Shown here piece by piece: positions 23,939-33,235 of a DNA stretch of 53,835 bases (position 1 is its first letter; every line of letters starts with the position of its first letter). Location: the NCBI GenBank assembly GCA_038521345.1, contig JBCBKU010000019.1, positions 1 through 53,835 of the forward strand, given 5' to 3'. This DNA comes from JBCBKU01 sp038521345 (lineage in GTDB: Bacteria > Pseudomonadota > Alphaproteobacteria > Rhodobacterales > Rhodobacteraceae). The notes under the pieces were generated by a model that was given only the letters and a program-made list of their open reading frames with translations, was not told where the DNA came from and ran no database searches. Position numbers and translations under genes: made by a program.

Positions 23939-24715
23939 CTACTTGTCGCGGAACTGCGCCTCGCGCTTCTCCAAAAAGGCGGCCATGCCCTCGGTTTGAT
24001 CTTCCGTGGCAAAAAGCGCATGGAACAGACGACGTTCAAATAAAAGCCCTTCGGCGAGCGGACTCTCGTAACTGCGGTTCACGGCTTCCTTGATAGCACG
24101 TGTGGTCACCGCCGATTTCTCGGCGATCTTCTGTGCGGCAGCCAACGCTTCTTCCAACAGCTTTTTTGCGGGAACAACGCGTGAAACAAGCCCGGAACGC
24201 TCGGCCTCTTCTGCATCCATGAACCGACCTGTCAGATGCATCTCCATCGCCTTGGATTTCCCGACAAAGCGAGTCAGGCGCTGCGTGCCGCCAAGACCCG
24301 CCATCACGCCAAGATTGATCTCGGGTTGCCCGAACTTTGCAGTGTCCGCAGCTATGATGAAATCGCACATCATGGCCAATTCGCAGCCGCCACCAAGGGC
24401 GTAACCTGCCACGGCCGCTATGACCGGTTTGCGGGTATCAAGAAGACGATTGGCCTGACGACCGAACAGGTCCAGCGCAAACACCTCGACAAAAGTGCGT
24501 TCCGCCATGTCGGAGATGTCGGCACCGGCGGCAAAGGCTTTCTCGGATCCCGTGATGACAAGACAACGCACCTTGTCATTCTCGTCCGCCTCGCGCACCG
24601 CCTGTTCGAGTTCTTCAAGAAGCTCGAAGCTGAGCGCGTTCATCGCGTCCGGACGGTTAAGTTTAATAAGGGCGACGTGTTCTTCCACGTCGACGATCAG
24701 CGTTTGGTAGGCCAT
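23939..24715 (-). CDS. Enoyl-CoA hydratase
   Basis: A crotonase-fold enzyme of 258 residues that hydrates trans-2-enoyl-CoA in beta-oxidation. The oxyanion-hole segments are AFAAGADISDM (about 59-69) and GYALGGGCELAM (about 105-116). Both catalytic glutamates are present, in FGQPEINLGVMAGLGGTQR and in KSKAMEMHLTG. The ending (MAAFLEKREAQFRDK) is typical of short-chain enoyl-CoA hydratases, so I prefer this over an isomerase or dehydratase role. AAGGGT lies before the ATG at 24715; the upstream extension to 24772 has no family support. It stands between mutM and folC on the minus strand. Confidence 0.93.
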   Translation of the reverse strand: MAYQTLIVDVEEHVALIKLNRPDAMNALSFELLEELEQAVREADENDKVRCLVITGSEKAFAAGADISDMAERTFVEVFALDLFGRQANRLLDTRKPVIAAVAGYALGGGCELAMMCDFIIAADTAKFGQPEINLGVMAGLGGTQRLTRFVGKSKAMEMHLTGRFMDAEEAERSGLVSRVVPAKKLLEEALAAAQKIAEKSAVTTRAIKEAVNRSYESPLAEGLLFERRLFHALFATEDQTEGMAAFLEKREAQFRDK

Positions 24716-24778
24716 ACAACCCTTCGAGGTCTCACCCTGACCGGAAGAGTCCATACCAGCCTTGTCCGTCACTTCAAG

Positions 24779-25630
24779 CTATCTTTGGCACGTAGCGCAG
24801 TAGAAGCTGGAGCGGCCGGACTGCACTACCCTACGGACGACGCCCGCACATCCTTCTTTGACACACGGAAATCCCTCGCGGTCATAGACCCGAAAGGTGT
24901 GCTGGAAGTACCCGAGTTCGCCGTTTGTCTGCCGGTGATCACGAAGGCTGGACCCGCCCGCCTCGATAGCGTCCTTCAGAACGTCGCGAATAGCGGCCGT
25001 TAGCGTCTCGAGACGCCCAACCCCGATCCGTCCAGCGGCCCGCACCGGGGATATGCCGGAACGGTGCAAGGCCTCGCAGACGTAGATGTTTCCCAAGCCG
25101 GAAACGATGCGCTGATCAAGAAGGGCAGCCTTCACCGGAGCGCGACGCCCAAGAAAAGCCGCGCGCAGAGTACCTGAATTGAATTCATTGCCCAAGGGTT
25201 CAGGGCCCAAATGGGAGAGCATTCGATGCGTGCTTTCCTCCACACGAGGGAAGAGATCGACAAACCCAAAGCGCCGCGGATCATTGAGTGTGATATTGGC
25301 TCCATTCGACATCCGAAGGACGATGTGGTCGTGTTGCGCGAGTGGCGCGTGGGCACGATGAAAGACCTCGAACCCGTCGCCAGTGATCAGAATCCGACCC
25401 GACATACCGAGATGAAGCAGCATTATCTCGCCAGTCGACAGATCGAAAAGACCATACTTCGACCGCCGTCGGAGTCCTTCGACCCGCGCGCCTGTCAGCC
25501 GTTTGGCAAGGTCCGGCGGAAGAGGCCAGCGCAAGTCCGGACGGCGCACCTCGGCATGCTCGATCCGTTGATCTTGCATGACGGGTGCAAGCCCACGCAT
25601 CACGGTTTCGACCTCTGGCAGTTCAGGCAT
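24779..25630 (-). CDS. mutM: Formamidopyrimidine-DNA glycosylase
   Basis: A 283-residue Fpg/MutM base-excision enzyme that removes 8-oxoguanine and ring-opened purines and nicks the DNA. The N-terminus is PELPEVETVMRGL with the catalytic proline (P2) and glutamate (E3); RRRSKYGLF carries the conserved lysine, and LLHLGMSGRI and NDPRRFGF follow. The helix-two-turn-helix SGLGNIYVCEAL and a C-terminal zinc finger (CVKEGC...YCATCQ) complete the fold. AGAGGG precedes the ATG at 25630. It is divergent from ubiE with a 92-base spacer. Confidence 0.97.
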   Translation of the reverse strand: MPELPEVETVMRGLAPVMQDQRIEHAEVRRPDLRWPLPPDLAKRLTGARVEGLRRRSKYGLFDLSTGEIMLLHLGMSGRILITGDGFEVFHRAHAPLAQHDHIVLRMSNGANITLNDPRRFGFVDLFPRVEESTHRMLSHLGPEPLGNEFNSGTLRAAFLGRRAPVKAALLDQRIVSGLGNIYVCEALHRSGISPVRAAGRIGVGRLETLTAAIRDVLKDAIEAGGSSLRDHRQTNGELGYFQHTFRVYDREGFPCVKEGCAGVVRRVVQSGRSSFYCATCQR

Positions 25631-25722
25631 AGCACCCTCTTGGAGACCTCCCACACATTGCAGGCGGTTTCGGGCGACCTATAAGGGAGGTGAGGCGAGA
25701 AAGCGCAAGGCCCCGGAGCAGC

Positions 25723-26466
25723 ATGACCGAAAAAGAAACACACTTTGGGAACCGGACGGTCACGGAAGCGGAAAAACCCGAGCTGGTCCGTGGTGTCTTT
25801 TCTTCGGTCGCGTCGCGGTATGACGTGATGAACGACTTGATGTCGGCCGGCGTTCACCGGCTTTGGAAAGCCGCGATGATCGATTGGCTGGCGCCGCGGA
25901 CGGGGCAGCGTTTAATCGACGTGGCTGGAGGAACAGGCGATATCGCCTTCCGGTACTTGGAGCGCGCGAACGGGACAGAAGCCGTGGTGTGCGATCTGAC
26001 GGTTTCGATGCTCGACGCCGGCCGTATGCGCGCCGAAGCCGAAAACCTATCGGACCGACTGACCTGGGTGGTGGGCGATGCGATGGCGCTTCCGTTTGAG
26101 GACGACAGTTTCGATGTCTACACGATCTCGTTCGGGATCCGGAACGTCGCCAATATCGACGCGGCCCTCGCCGAGGCATATCGGGTATTGAAACGGGGTG
26201 GGCGGCTCATGGTGCTGGAGTTTTCCCAGCTTCCAAACCCCGCGTTGCAATGGCTCTATGACCGTTATTCGTATGCAGCAATTCCGACCATGGGTCAGAT
26301 CGTGACCGGAGATCGCAATAGCTATCAGTACCTTGTCGAGAGCATCCGCAAGTTTCCGCCGCAGGCGCAGTTTGCTTCAATGATCGCAAACGCGGGCTTT
26401 GCCAATGTACGTTACCGGAATCTATCGATGGGGATTGCCGCCCTTCACTCCGGCTGGAAAATTTAG
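25723..26466 (+). CDS. ubiE: Ubiquinone/menaquinone biosynthesis C-methyltransferase
   Basis: A 247-residue SAM-dependent methyltransferase that adds the C-methyl group in ubiquinone synthesis. Motif I is LIDVAGGTGDIAFR; the UbiE signatures FSSVASRYDVMNDLMSAGVHRLWK and FGIRNVANIDAALAEAYRVLK and the ending SMGIAALHSGWK are complete. GGAGCAGC precedes the ATG at 25723, which is better than the upstream ATG at 25690. The stop is directly followed by the GTG of ubiB, so the pair forms an operon. Confidence 0.96.
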   Translation: MTEKETHFGNRTVTEAEKPELVRGVFSSVASRYDVMNDLMSAGVHRLWKAAMIDWLAPRTGQRLIDVAGGTGDIAFRYLERANGTEAVVCDLTVSMLDAGRMRAEAENLSDRLTWVVGDAMALPFEDDSFDVYTISFGIRNVANIDAALAEAYRVLKRGGRLMVLEFSQLPNPALQWLYDRYSYAAIPTMGQIVTGDRNSYQYLVESIRKFPPQAQFASMIANAGFANVRYRNLSMGIAALHSGWKI

Positions 26467-27996
26467 GTGCGCGGACCACACAACATCTTTCGCCTGATCC
26501 GGACCGGGGCGACGTTGGAACGGACGGGCGCGATGACCGTCGTCTTGGATGCTTTTCAAGCACCTGTGCCATTGCGGATCGCAGCGCGTGTTCTTGGGTG
26601 GCCATTTGCCTGGCTGGGAATCAAGGGGGACCCCGCGCTTCCACCCGCAACACGAGCTTTGACTGCACTCGGTCCAGCATACATCAAATTCGGCCAAATC
26701 CTGTCGACACGGCCCGATGTGGTAGGCGCAGATCTCGCGCTCCAGCTCCGGGTACTGCAGGACAAGCTGCCGCCATTTCCTACAGAAGTTTCGAAGCAGA
26801 CGATCAAGTCCGAGTTGGGGCTGGACGCGCACGCAATCTTTGCGGAATTCAGCGAATCCGTTGCGGCAGCGTCGATCGCGCAGGTGCACAAGGCGCGCTT
26901 GCGCGAGACAGGCGAAGAGGTGGCCGTCAAGGTACTCCGACCAGACATAGAACGAGCCTTTCGCCGCGACATCGATGCGTTCTATTTCGCTGCAAGGATG
27001 GTGGAACTTCTGTCCCCCTCGGCGCGTCGGCTGCGGCCGATGGAGGTGATCGCGCATTTCGAAGGTGTGGTGCTTGGGGAACTGGATCTCCGGCTCGAAA
27101 CGTCAGGTGCGGCAGAGTATGCCGCCAACACCAAAGGCGACGACGGCTTTCGCGTACCTAGTGTACACTGGTTTCTTTCGTCACGCCGGGTCATGACCCT
27201 GGAATGGGTCCGGGGTTTGCCGGCTTCGGACACCGCTGGCATCGACGCCGCGGGGTTCGATCGGCCGGCACTCGCCAAACGTGTCTTGCGGCTGTTCCTG
27301 CGACACGCACTCCGCGACGGCTACTTTCACGCAGACATGCATCAAGGGAACCTGAAGATTTCGCCGGCGGGGGACATCGTGGCCCTTGATTTCGGGATCA
27401 TGGGCCGGATCGATGACTACACACGACGCGTCTACGCAGAGATTCTGTTCGGCTTTATACGGAAGGACTATCGTCGGGTCGCCGAGGTGCATTTCGAAGC
27501 CGGATACGTTCCAGCGGATCGAGATATCGACGAGTTCGCACGTGCGTTACGCTCTGTCGGTGAACCGATCTTCGGAATGGATGCGAACCGCATCTCGATG
27601 GCGCGACTGCTGGCTTACCTCTTTGAAGTTACAGAACGTTTTGGGATGGAGACGCGGACCGAACTGATCTTGCTCCAGCGGACGATGGTGGTCGTCGAAG
27701 GGGTGGCGCGATCTTTGGACCCGCGGATCAATATCTGGGAAGCGGCGCGGCCCGAGGTCGAGACATACATCAGCGCCTATGTAGGACCCCGGGCGTTCGC
27801 CCGCGATCTAGCGGCGACGTTGCGGGTCTTGGCACGGTTCGGTCCGAAACTGCCAGAACTCGCAGAAAGCGCTCTCTTGCAATCCACCCAACCAATCCAG
27901 CAGCCTGACCAGTCGCGGGCCTGGGAACGCACGGGATATGCTCTTGGTGGCGCGGGCGCAGTTGCAATTGTGGTTTGCGTTATCCTGCTCATGTAG
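26467..27996 (+). CDS. ubiB: Ubiquinone biosynthesis protein UbiB (atypical kinase/ATPase)
   Basis: A 509-residue member of the ADCK/COQ8 atypical kinase family required for ubiquinone synthesis. It has the family KxGQ motif (YIKFGQILSTRPD), the Ala-rich loop region SVAAASIAQVHKA, the catalytic VAVKVLRP lysine, the HADMHQGN catalytic loop and the metal-binding ALDFGIMGR. A hydrophobic C-terminal segment (YALGGAGAVAIVVCVILLM) anchors it in the inner membrane. Members of the family work as ATPases that aid extraction or handling of the lipid intermediates. The start is GTG immediately after the ubiE TAG. The flagellar cluster begins 31 bases downstream on the opposite strand. Confidence 0.95.
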   Translation: MRGPHNIFRLIRTGATLERTGAMTVVLDAFQAPVPLRIAARVLGWPFAWLGIKGDPALPPATRALTALGPAYIKFGQILSTRPDVVGADLALQLRVLQDKLPPFPTEVSKQTIKSELGLDAHAIFAEFSESVAAASIAQVHKARLRETGEEVAVKVLRPDIERAFRRDIDAFYFAARMVELLSPSARRLRPMEVIAHFEGVVLGELDLRLETSGAAEYAANTKGDDGFRVPSVHWFLSSRRVMTLEWVRGLPASDTAGIDAAGFDRPALAKRVLRLFLRHALRDGYFHADMHQGNLKISPAGDIVALDFGIMGRIDDYTRRVYAEILFGFIRKDYRRVAEVHFEAGYVPADRDIDEFARALRSVGEPIFGMDANRISMARLLAYLFEVTERFGMETRTELILLQRTMVVVEGVARSLDPRINIWEAARPEVETYISAYVGPRAFARDLAATLRVLARFGPKLPELAESALLQSTQPIQQPDQSRAWERTGYALGGAGAVAIVVCVILLM

Positions 27997-28027
27997 ATCA
28001 CTAAGGCGGCAAAGGTCGATTTGAATC

Positions 28028-28693
28028 CTAGGACGCCTCGACGGGACTTCGGACCGCTTCAACCGTGCTTGCCGCAGCCGTGCCGCCGCCGGCGAAAGCC
28101 AGAACGACCTCGCCCTCATCCAAGCGGGCTTCGGTCACGCGGGCATACACATCCGCCGTCCGCTCGCCGACTTGGGCATCCCCGGCGAATCCAACGACCG
28201 TAAATGTATAAAGTCCGTCCTCAGCAGTCTTGCCCGACGCATCCGTCCCGGACCATGCAATCGGCGCGCCATCCGATGGGATCGCGAACCGAGTGACTTC
28301 GGCGCCATCGGCATCACGTACCACGATTGAGAACCTATCCGCATTCGGAGGAAAATCCGGGAAAATCTCGATCGCATCCCCAGAAAACTCTGCCGCAACC
28401 GGCGCGCGCGCTTCCATGCCGACCCAACTTGCGAAATCCGTCAAAGAACCAGTTCCGGAGATCAATTGCTCAAGAAGATCATTGGTCAGAACCTGCTGTT
28501 CGACGCCCGAGAACGTCGCGAGCTGTGTAGCAAAGTCTTGCGACTCGATCGGGTTCAACGGGTCCTGGTTCTCGAGCTGAGCGGTGAGGAGAGTCAGATA
28601 GGTGTCAAAGTCTGAGCTGATCGCTGGCTCTTCCGTGGCTGGCGCCGGCGCGACTGGTTGCGATAAGATATTTGGGGTGGGGGCGATGTCCAT
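28028..28693 (-). CDS. flgD: Flagellar hook assembly (scaffold) protein FlgD
   Basis: A 221-residue hook-cap protein which guides hook polymerisation outside the cell. The conserved N-terminal part DFDTYLTLLTAQLENQDPLN followed by QDFATQLATFSGVEQQV is the export and cap signature. The C-terminal region is a FLG_D-like beta domain (IAWSGTDASGKTAEDGLYTFTV). The ATG at 28693 follows a GAGACC sequence and gives the normal N-terminus; the frame is open back to 28735. It follows fliK in the same leftward operon, linking hook cap and hook length control. Confidence 0.93.
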   Translation of the reverse strand: MDIAPTPNILSQPVAPAPATEEPAISSDFDTYLTLLTAQLENQDPLNPIESQDFATQLATFSGVEQQVLTNDLLEQLISGTGSLTDFASWVGMEARAPVAAEFSGDAIEIFPDFPPNADRFSIVVRDADGAEVTRFAIPSDGAPIAWSGTDASGKTAEDGLYTFTVVGFAGDAQVGERTADVYARVTEARLDEGEVVLAFAGGGTAAASTVEAVRSPVEAS

Positions 28694-28700
28694 GCGGGTC

Positions 28701-30752
28701 TCATACTCTAATGTTAAGGCTGCCTGGTGATCCAAGCGGTCTCACTAGGGTTCGTGGGTCGGCGGCTGCTGGCGCCCCGATTGGGGTGACAGCGGTTTCA
28801 GCGTGAGGTGTGAATTTCTGGGATTCCTCGCGTCCAGATCCACCTCCGAACGAGAACGACACCGATGCAAAACCAATTGATTCCAGTTCTGCGGCAAGCA
28901 CATCAGCGGTGCGCCGTATGAGGTCGAGGGTCTCCGAACGATCGGCCGCTACGGTTATGTGCAGTCCCATATCGGCTGCGGCCATCGACAACCGGACATG
29001 GCCAAGCTCTTCCGGTGAAAGGGCGACAGTGACTGTCCCATCGGCGCGGGTCCGAATGGTATCAATCAGAGTCTCAACGGTTGACCGAGGGAGTGACTCG
29101 GCCCGGGCTGGCCGAAAAACCACGCCGTCTGAACTCGCTGGCGTCCTCTGACCGATCTCGTCGAGTGAACCCGGGGCAATGTCGGGTTCCACGGCGGAAG
29201 TGTCCCGAAGGAAAGCTGCCTCCCCCCCTTGGATCATCGGACCAGACATCACTGGTGCTTTCGGTTTCACCGCTTCGATGTTCCGATCGGTCCCGATAAC
29301 ACTGAAGGCTATGATCGGTGGCGAGTCGCTGGTGTGCCGCGGTTCGCGGCTTTGACGAATGGCACCGGACTTTGTATCCCCGCGCGAATGCGACGAGGCC
29401 GGGCCGGCCAGTGGGGGCGGCTCGGCAGTTTTTGGCGACACCGTCGGTTGATGGGTGCGACTTGCTTCCTTCGGCGTCTCAAAACGTTCCGTCGAAGTGT
29501 CAGAAACACCGGCGGACGTGGAAGAAAGTGCATCTGGGCCCGACTTTCCTGGCAACGACAGGGCTACCGCAGCGGGTTGCTGCGGCAGCGCGTCCTTGGA
29601 AAGCCGCTCAACCGGGAGGGGTTCGGCGCCGCCCGCCGGGCGAGACGATACCGGCGCATCTGCAAGTGCTGGCAGCTGGTCAGCCTTCGAATTCACCCCA
29701 GCACCCGGCTCTTTCGAGCCGCCCCCCGGAACCAGCGCTGCCGGCCGACCGGATGTAGGAAGGCCCAGAGTTTTTCCCGTAGGATGCTGTGATTGCGCGT
29801 TGTAGGCGCCGATCTCGGCCGATTTAGGCCCGACCGTAACGGCCATACCTGCGGTATTTGCATGAGCCGTTGACGCCGGAACGGTCGGGACGGATGGTCG
29901 CTCCGGATCCGCCGCTTGTTCATGTTCCGGAGAGAAGACCGAAGCCGGCAGCTCTGCCAGAGGAACATCCGCGGGCACTACGGTGCGAACATCGTTGTTG
30001 GCGGTCGTCTTTTGGGAAGCACCACGAGACGGAGGCAGTGGGATGTCGGACCCGGGAATATCGGACACAGGATCTGCGTCCGACTTGGGCAGATGGGCAA
30101 ATGGCGCAGACCCAATCGGCAAATCTCTACTAAGATCCGCTTCGATAGCTTTTGTCACTTCACCTTGCGGCTGCTCTGGTGACGTAGGATACGGGGAAGC
30201 TTTATCCGTTTCGACCCCAACGAGCGTCGAGCGGTCTCCGGCGGCGTCGGTCATCTCTAGTTCAGAAAAGAGCCCGTTTTCCTTTCCACTTGGAACAACC
30301 ACATCCGTCTCGAGTGTCGTCGCCGGTTTGCTTGGCAGGTCCCCGTCTGCGGCAACTTCGCCCTCGGAGTCGCCTTCGCTTTGAGGCAACGGTTTGCCAA
30401 GGGTTTGGGTTTTGCCGGCGTCCTCTTGCAACGCCGGGTCGGAAACTGGTGCGTCGAATAGGCTCAACGATGCGTGAGTCGCCGGGGTTTCGGTAAGGCC
30501 GAGGATTTCTGGTTGAGTGTCGTTATACTGGATCCGCATGTCGGGCTCTGCGCCCAAGAGGGTCACGGACACGCGGGGAACAGGTTCCGGGATTTTACCG
30601 GTCGGCACGCCCATATGGACACTTGACGACTCGGACGACCAGGCCGCCTGCCAATCCTCGGCGTTGGCCAAGTCCAAACCAGCGGTCTCGTCGCCGATGT
30701 CGGCCCCTGGCGGCGTTTCTGCGACCGTTGGCGGGGCTGGAAAAAAGATCAT
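28701..30752 (-). CDS. fliK: Flagellar hook-length control protein FliK
   Basis: A 683-residue, mostly low-complexity protein: long Pro/Ser/Ala/Asp-rich stretches cover about the first 540 residues, followed by a compact C-terminal domain (VETLIDTIRTRADGTVTVAL, PEELGHVRLSMAAADMGLHI, LELESIGFASVSFSF pattern) matching the Flg_hook domain. FliK is secreted through the flagellar exporter, measures the hook with its disordered N-terminal part and contacts FlhB to switch export from hook to filament. It is longer than the E. coli protein (405 residues). The flgD gene follows 7 bases downstream. The gene diverges from the flgJ-like gene with a 117-base spacer. Confidence 0.9.
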   Translation of the reverse strand: MIFFPAPPTVAETPPGADIGDETAGLDLANAEDWQAAWSSESSSVHMGVPTGKIPEPVPRVSVTLLGAEPDMRIQYNDTQPEILGLTETPATHASLSLFDAPVSDPALQEDAGKTQTLGKPLPQSEGDSEGEVAADGDLPSKPATTLETDVVVPSGKENGLFSELEMTDAAGDRSTLVGVETDKASPYPTSPEQPQGEVTKAIEADLSRDLPIGSAPFAHLPKSDADPVSDIPGSDIPLPPSRGASQKTTANNDVRTVVPADVPLAELPASVFSPEHEQAADPERPSVPTVPASTAHANTAGMAVTVGPKSAEIGAYNAQSQHPTGKTLGLPTSGRPAALVPGGGSKEPGAGVNSKADQLPALADAPVSSRPAGGAEPLPVERLSKDALPQQPAAVALSLPGKSGPDALSSTSAGVSDTSTERFETPKEASRTHQPTVSPKTAEPPPLAGPASSHSRGDTKSGAIRQSREPRHTSDSPPIIAFSVIGTDRNIEAVKPKAPVMSGPMIQGGEAAFLRDTSAVEPDIAPGSLDEIGQRTPASSDGVVFRPARAESLPRSTVETLIDTIRTRADGTVTVALSPEELGHVRLSMAAADMGLHITVAADRSETLDLIRRTADVLAAELESIGFASVSFSFGGGSGREESQKFTPHAETAVTPIGAPAAADPRTLVRPLGSPGSLNIRV

Positions 30753-30869
30753 AGAGCTTCGCCCTTAAAGTGTCCCGACGTACATGGACCAAGCTGAGTT
30801 ACCGGTTCTTTACCCAGGATCGTGTAGGCACCGAAAAGTCCGAAGAATTGGAAGAAATGGAGCAACCGA

Positions 30870-31154
30870 ATGCTGCGATTGGATACTCAAGGCTCAGGGT
30901 CAAATCTCGTCGCGCCATCCAGCAACCCGCTATTCAAAGCAGCGCAACAGCTTGAGGCCACCTTTATCTCTGAAATGTTGAAATCTGCAGGATTTGGGGA
31001 GCCGAGGGAGAGTTTCGGCGGCGGCGCCGGGGAGGCCCAGTTCTCATCGTTCCTTCGAGATTTGCATGCTGAGGCTGTGATGGAAGGCGGTGGCTTCGGG
31101 CTCGCGGAGTCGATTTTCAACGCGTTGAAGGAGCGATCGAATGGAGCAGACTGA
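30870..31154 (+). CDS. Rod-binding protein (FlgJ N-terminal type)
   Basis: A 94-residue protein equal to the rod-capping half of FlgJ, without the muramidase domain that FlgJ has in enterobacteria. The conserved core is AAQQLEATFISEMLKSAGFG, followed by GEAQFSSFLRDLHAEAVMEGGGFGLAESIF. It helps the rod assemble in the periplasm; a separate lytic enzyme would be needed to open the peptidoglycan, and none is seen in the window. Its stop lies 14 bases inside the following FlgN-like gene, so they are cotranscribed. It is the first gene of the rightward flagellin block. Confidence 0.85.
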   Translation: MLRLDTQGSGSNLVAPSSNPLFKAAQQLEATFISEMLKSAGFGEPRESFGGGAGEAQFSSFLRDLHAEAVMEGGGFGLAESIFNALKERSNGAD

Positions 31155-31491
31155 TAGCGTTTCAGTTGACGCGGTCATGGACTTTCTCGAGCGTGAGCGT
31201 GCGGCCCTCACAGACGGGCGCTTCGACGAGTTAGAGGGGCTTGCGACCGAGAAAGAGCGCCTTTCCCGAGCACTGGCCGAAAAAAGGCTCGATGCGGAGA
31301 CGTTGGTCGAGGTACGGCGCACCGCTGAGCGCAACGCCGTCTTGCTTGAGGCAGCTGCGCGCGGTCTGCGAAGTGTCGTGCGGCGTGTCCGCGCTCTGCG
31401 GGACGCCCAGAAACCGCTAGAAACCTATAGTCGCGATGGTGTTCGGCGAACCCTATCGGCCGGAACCGGTCATGTCGGACGCAAGGTCTAG
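31141..31491 (+). CDS. FlgN-like flagellar export chaperone
   Basis: A 116-residue helical protein with charged coiled-coil character (VMDFLERERAALTDGRFDEL, LATEKERLSRALAEKRL, EVRRTAERNAVLLEAAARGLRSVVRRVRAL). This resembles FlgN, which escorts the hook-filament junction proteins FlgK and FlgL to the exporter. The sequence is divergent, so the name rests on length, helical pattern and the position after the rod-binding gene. It overlaps that gene by 14 bases. flgK and flgL themselves are not in the window. Confidence 0.6.
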   Translation: MEQTDSVSVDAVMDFLERERAALTDGRFDELEGLATEKERLSRALAEKRLDAETLVEVRRTAERNAVLLEAAARGLRSVVRRVRALRDAQKPLETYSRDGVRRTLSAGTGHVGRKV

Positions 31492-31696
31492 TTGAATGAT
31501 CTGGTAACCTAAAATCCGACCGACAGCACAGGAGGCATTTTAAGGTTTCTTTATGCAGTGGAAGCGACGGTCGCGCTCGCACCTGAACGGGTGGCTCGGA
31601 GGCGAGATCCGCCACCGAATTCGTCAGAACGGCACGTTTCACCGCTGCCAAGCCGGCAGTCATCGCGCGAAATGCGCATCGGCAAAGGGGAATCTT
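31492..31696 (+). other. Flagellin 5' leader with predicted hairpins
   Basis: A 205-base spacer before the flagellin gene. It holds a hairpin GGTGGC (31590-31595) / GCCACC (31611-31616) with a further inner CTCG/CGAG pairing, a second CTGCC (31645-31649) / GGCAG (31655-31659), and a GCGC-GAAAT-GCGC stem just before the AAAGGGG ribosome site. An AGGAGG at about 31530 and an ATG at 31553 are in frame with flagellin but I take these as chance. I found no convincing sigma-54 (TGGCAC-N5-TTGC) or sigma-28 promoter. Confidence 0.4.
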
Positions 31697-33229
31697 ATGT
31701 CGAGTATTCTGACCAACTCAAGCGCTATGGTTGCGCTGCAAACGCTCCGCGGTATCAATTCCAACCTAAACGAGACGCAAGAGCAGATTTCGACTGGTAA
31801 GGCGATTGGATCGGCCCGCGACAATTCGGCCATCTGGGCAATCTCCAAGGTCATGGAATCGGACGTCAACGGTTTCATGGCGATCTCGGAAAGCCTCGCG
31901 CTCGGAGAGTCGACCGTCGCGGTGGCTAGGACCGCGTCTGAGACGGTTTCGGACCTGCTGACGGACATCAAAGGCAAGATCGTTGCCGCGCAGGAAGAGA
32001 ACGTCGACCGGGCCAAGATCCAAACAGATATCGACGCTCTCGTCGACCAGATCGACACGATCGTGGGTGCTGCTCAATTCAACGGCCTGAACCTAGTCCA
32101 AGGTACGGATGACTCGAGCATCCTGGCGTCGCTCGACCGCTCCAGCGATGGCACAGTCGCTGCGAACTCGATCAACGTCGCGCGTCAGGATCTGACGACG
32201 GCAGCAGGAGTCTTCGGCTCGGGCACCTCGCTGAACGCCAATGCGACGGTGTCTGACACGGGCGCAGGCGCGCTCGTCAATACCGGCAACAACGCTCAGA
32301 TCACGTTCAACACTGACGCCGATTACTCTGCAGCGACCGGATCGTTCACCATCGGCGGTGTCGTCGCAAGCTTCGCGGCCGGCGATCTTGGCACCGGCGA
32401 CCAAGACGCGGCGGCCTCGGCATTCTCGGCACGCATCAACGCCCTTGGCATCGAGGGCATCACAGCCTCCGCCGCAGGTGCTGTTGTCACGCTGACATCG
32501 ACCCGTTCCTTCGAAGGTGTCGCCGTCTCGGTCGACAGCGTTACCGGCAACGCGGCGGGCACGCAGATAACCAACATCAACGGTGGTGCAGTCACGGTCG
32601 CGAGTGGAACGATCGACGAGCGCGCCGAAAACGTAACCTTCGATCCTGCCGCGGCGGTCAACGAAGGCGACGGTTACCGGGTGACTTTCGGCGGGGAGAC
32701 CTTCACGTATGTCGCCGGCCCGAACGAGAACTTCGAAGACGTTGCCCGCGGCCTCCAAGCCGCCATCGGCGGCACGAGCCTTGCAGGCGTCACCACTCAG
32801 GTGACAACGGACCAAAGCACCGGAGCTGCGATCCTGAAGATCGACAACGACTCCGCCAGCGCCTTCACCCTAGCGGCCATCGGCAATGCCGGCGGCGAAG
32901 CCTCGGGCGGCCTCGTTGGCCTCGATACGCTGGACGTCACGACCGAGACCGGCGCCACCAACGCGCTTGGCAACATTGAGACGTTCATCAACACGGCAAT
33001 TGACTCGGCTGCCTCCTTCGGTTCGGTCGAGGGCCGGATCGAACTCCAATCGAACTTCGTCAGCCAGTTGACGGATTCGCTCAAGACCGGCATCGGCGCA
33101 CTCGTCGACGCCGACATGGAGGCGGCTTCAGCGCGGCTTCAGGCTCTGCAGGTACAGCAGCAGCTTGGTGTTCAGGCTTTGTCGATCGCCAACCAGGCGC
33201 CGCAGACCATCCTGTCGCTGTTCAGGTAA
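31697..33229 (+). CDS. Flagellin
   Basis: A 510-residue filament subunit. The N-terminal D0/D1 region is MSSILTNSSAMVALQTLRGI through NETQEQISTGKAIGSARDNS and IWAISKVMESDV, and the C-terminal D0 is LQALQVQQQLGVQALSIANQ with QAPQTILSLFR. The middle 250 residues are a variable surface domain rich in Thr, Ala, Asn and Asp. The start at 31697 has AAAGGGG before it and is the usual flagellin N-terminus; the frame stays open upstream to 31553. flaF and flbT follow, the standard alphaproteobacterial flagellin-control pair. A hairpin after the stop probably ends most transcripts. Confidence 0.96.
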   Translation: MSSILTNSSAMVALQTLRGINSNLNETQEQISTGKAIGSARDNSAIWAISKVMESDVNGFMAISESLALGESTVAVARTASETVSDLLTDIKGKIVAAQEENVDRAKIQTDIDALVDQIDTIVGAAQFNGLNLVQGTDDSSILASLDRSSDGTVAANSINVARQDLTTAAGVFGSGTSLNANATVSDTGAGALVNTGNNAQITFNTDADYSAATGSFTIGGVVASFAAGDLGTGDQDAAASAFSARINALGIEGITASAAGAVVTLTSTRSFEGVAVSVDSVTGNAAGTQITNINGGAVTVASGTIDERAENVTFDPAAAVNEGDGYRVTFGGETFTYVAGPNENFEDVARGLQAAIGGTSLAGVTTQVTTDQSTGAAILKIDNDSASAFTLAAIGNAGGEASGGLVGLDTLDVTTETGATNALGNIETFINTAIDSAASFGSVEGRIELQSNFVSQLTDSLKTGIGALVDADMEAASARLQALQVQQQLGVQALSIANQAPQTILSLFR

Positions 33230-33235
33230 AGGACG

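Noticed and set aside
30753..30869. Sigma-28-like TAAAGTGT in the fliK/flgJ-like spacer
   Set aside because: The -35-like element has no matching GCCGATAA-type -10 at the right distance.
31540..31580. Sigma-28-like TAAGGTTT upstream of flagellin
   Set aside because: The -10 region (GGAAGCGA) does not fit, and the element lies in a region that may be transcribed.
31553..31696. In-frame 48-codon extension upstream of flagellin with its own ATG
   Set aside because: The extension is basic and unlike any flagellin N-terminus; the ATG at 31697 has a good ribosome site and gives the conserved start.
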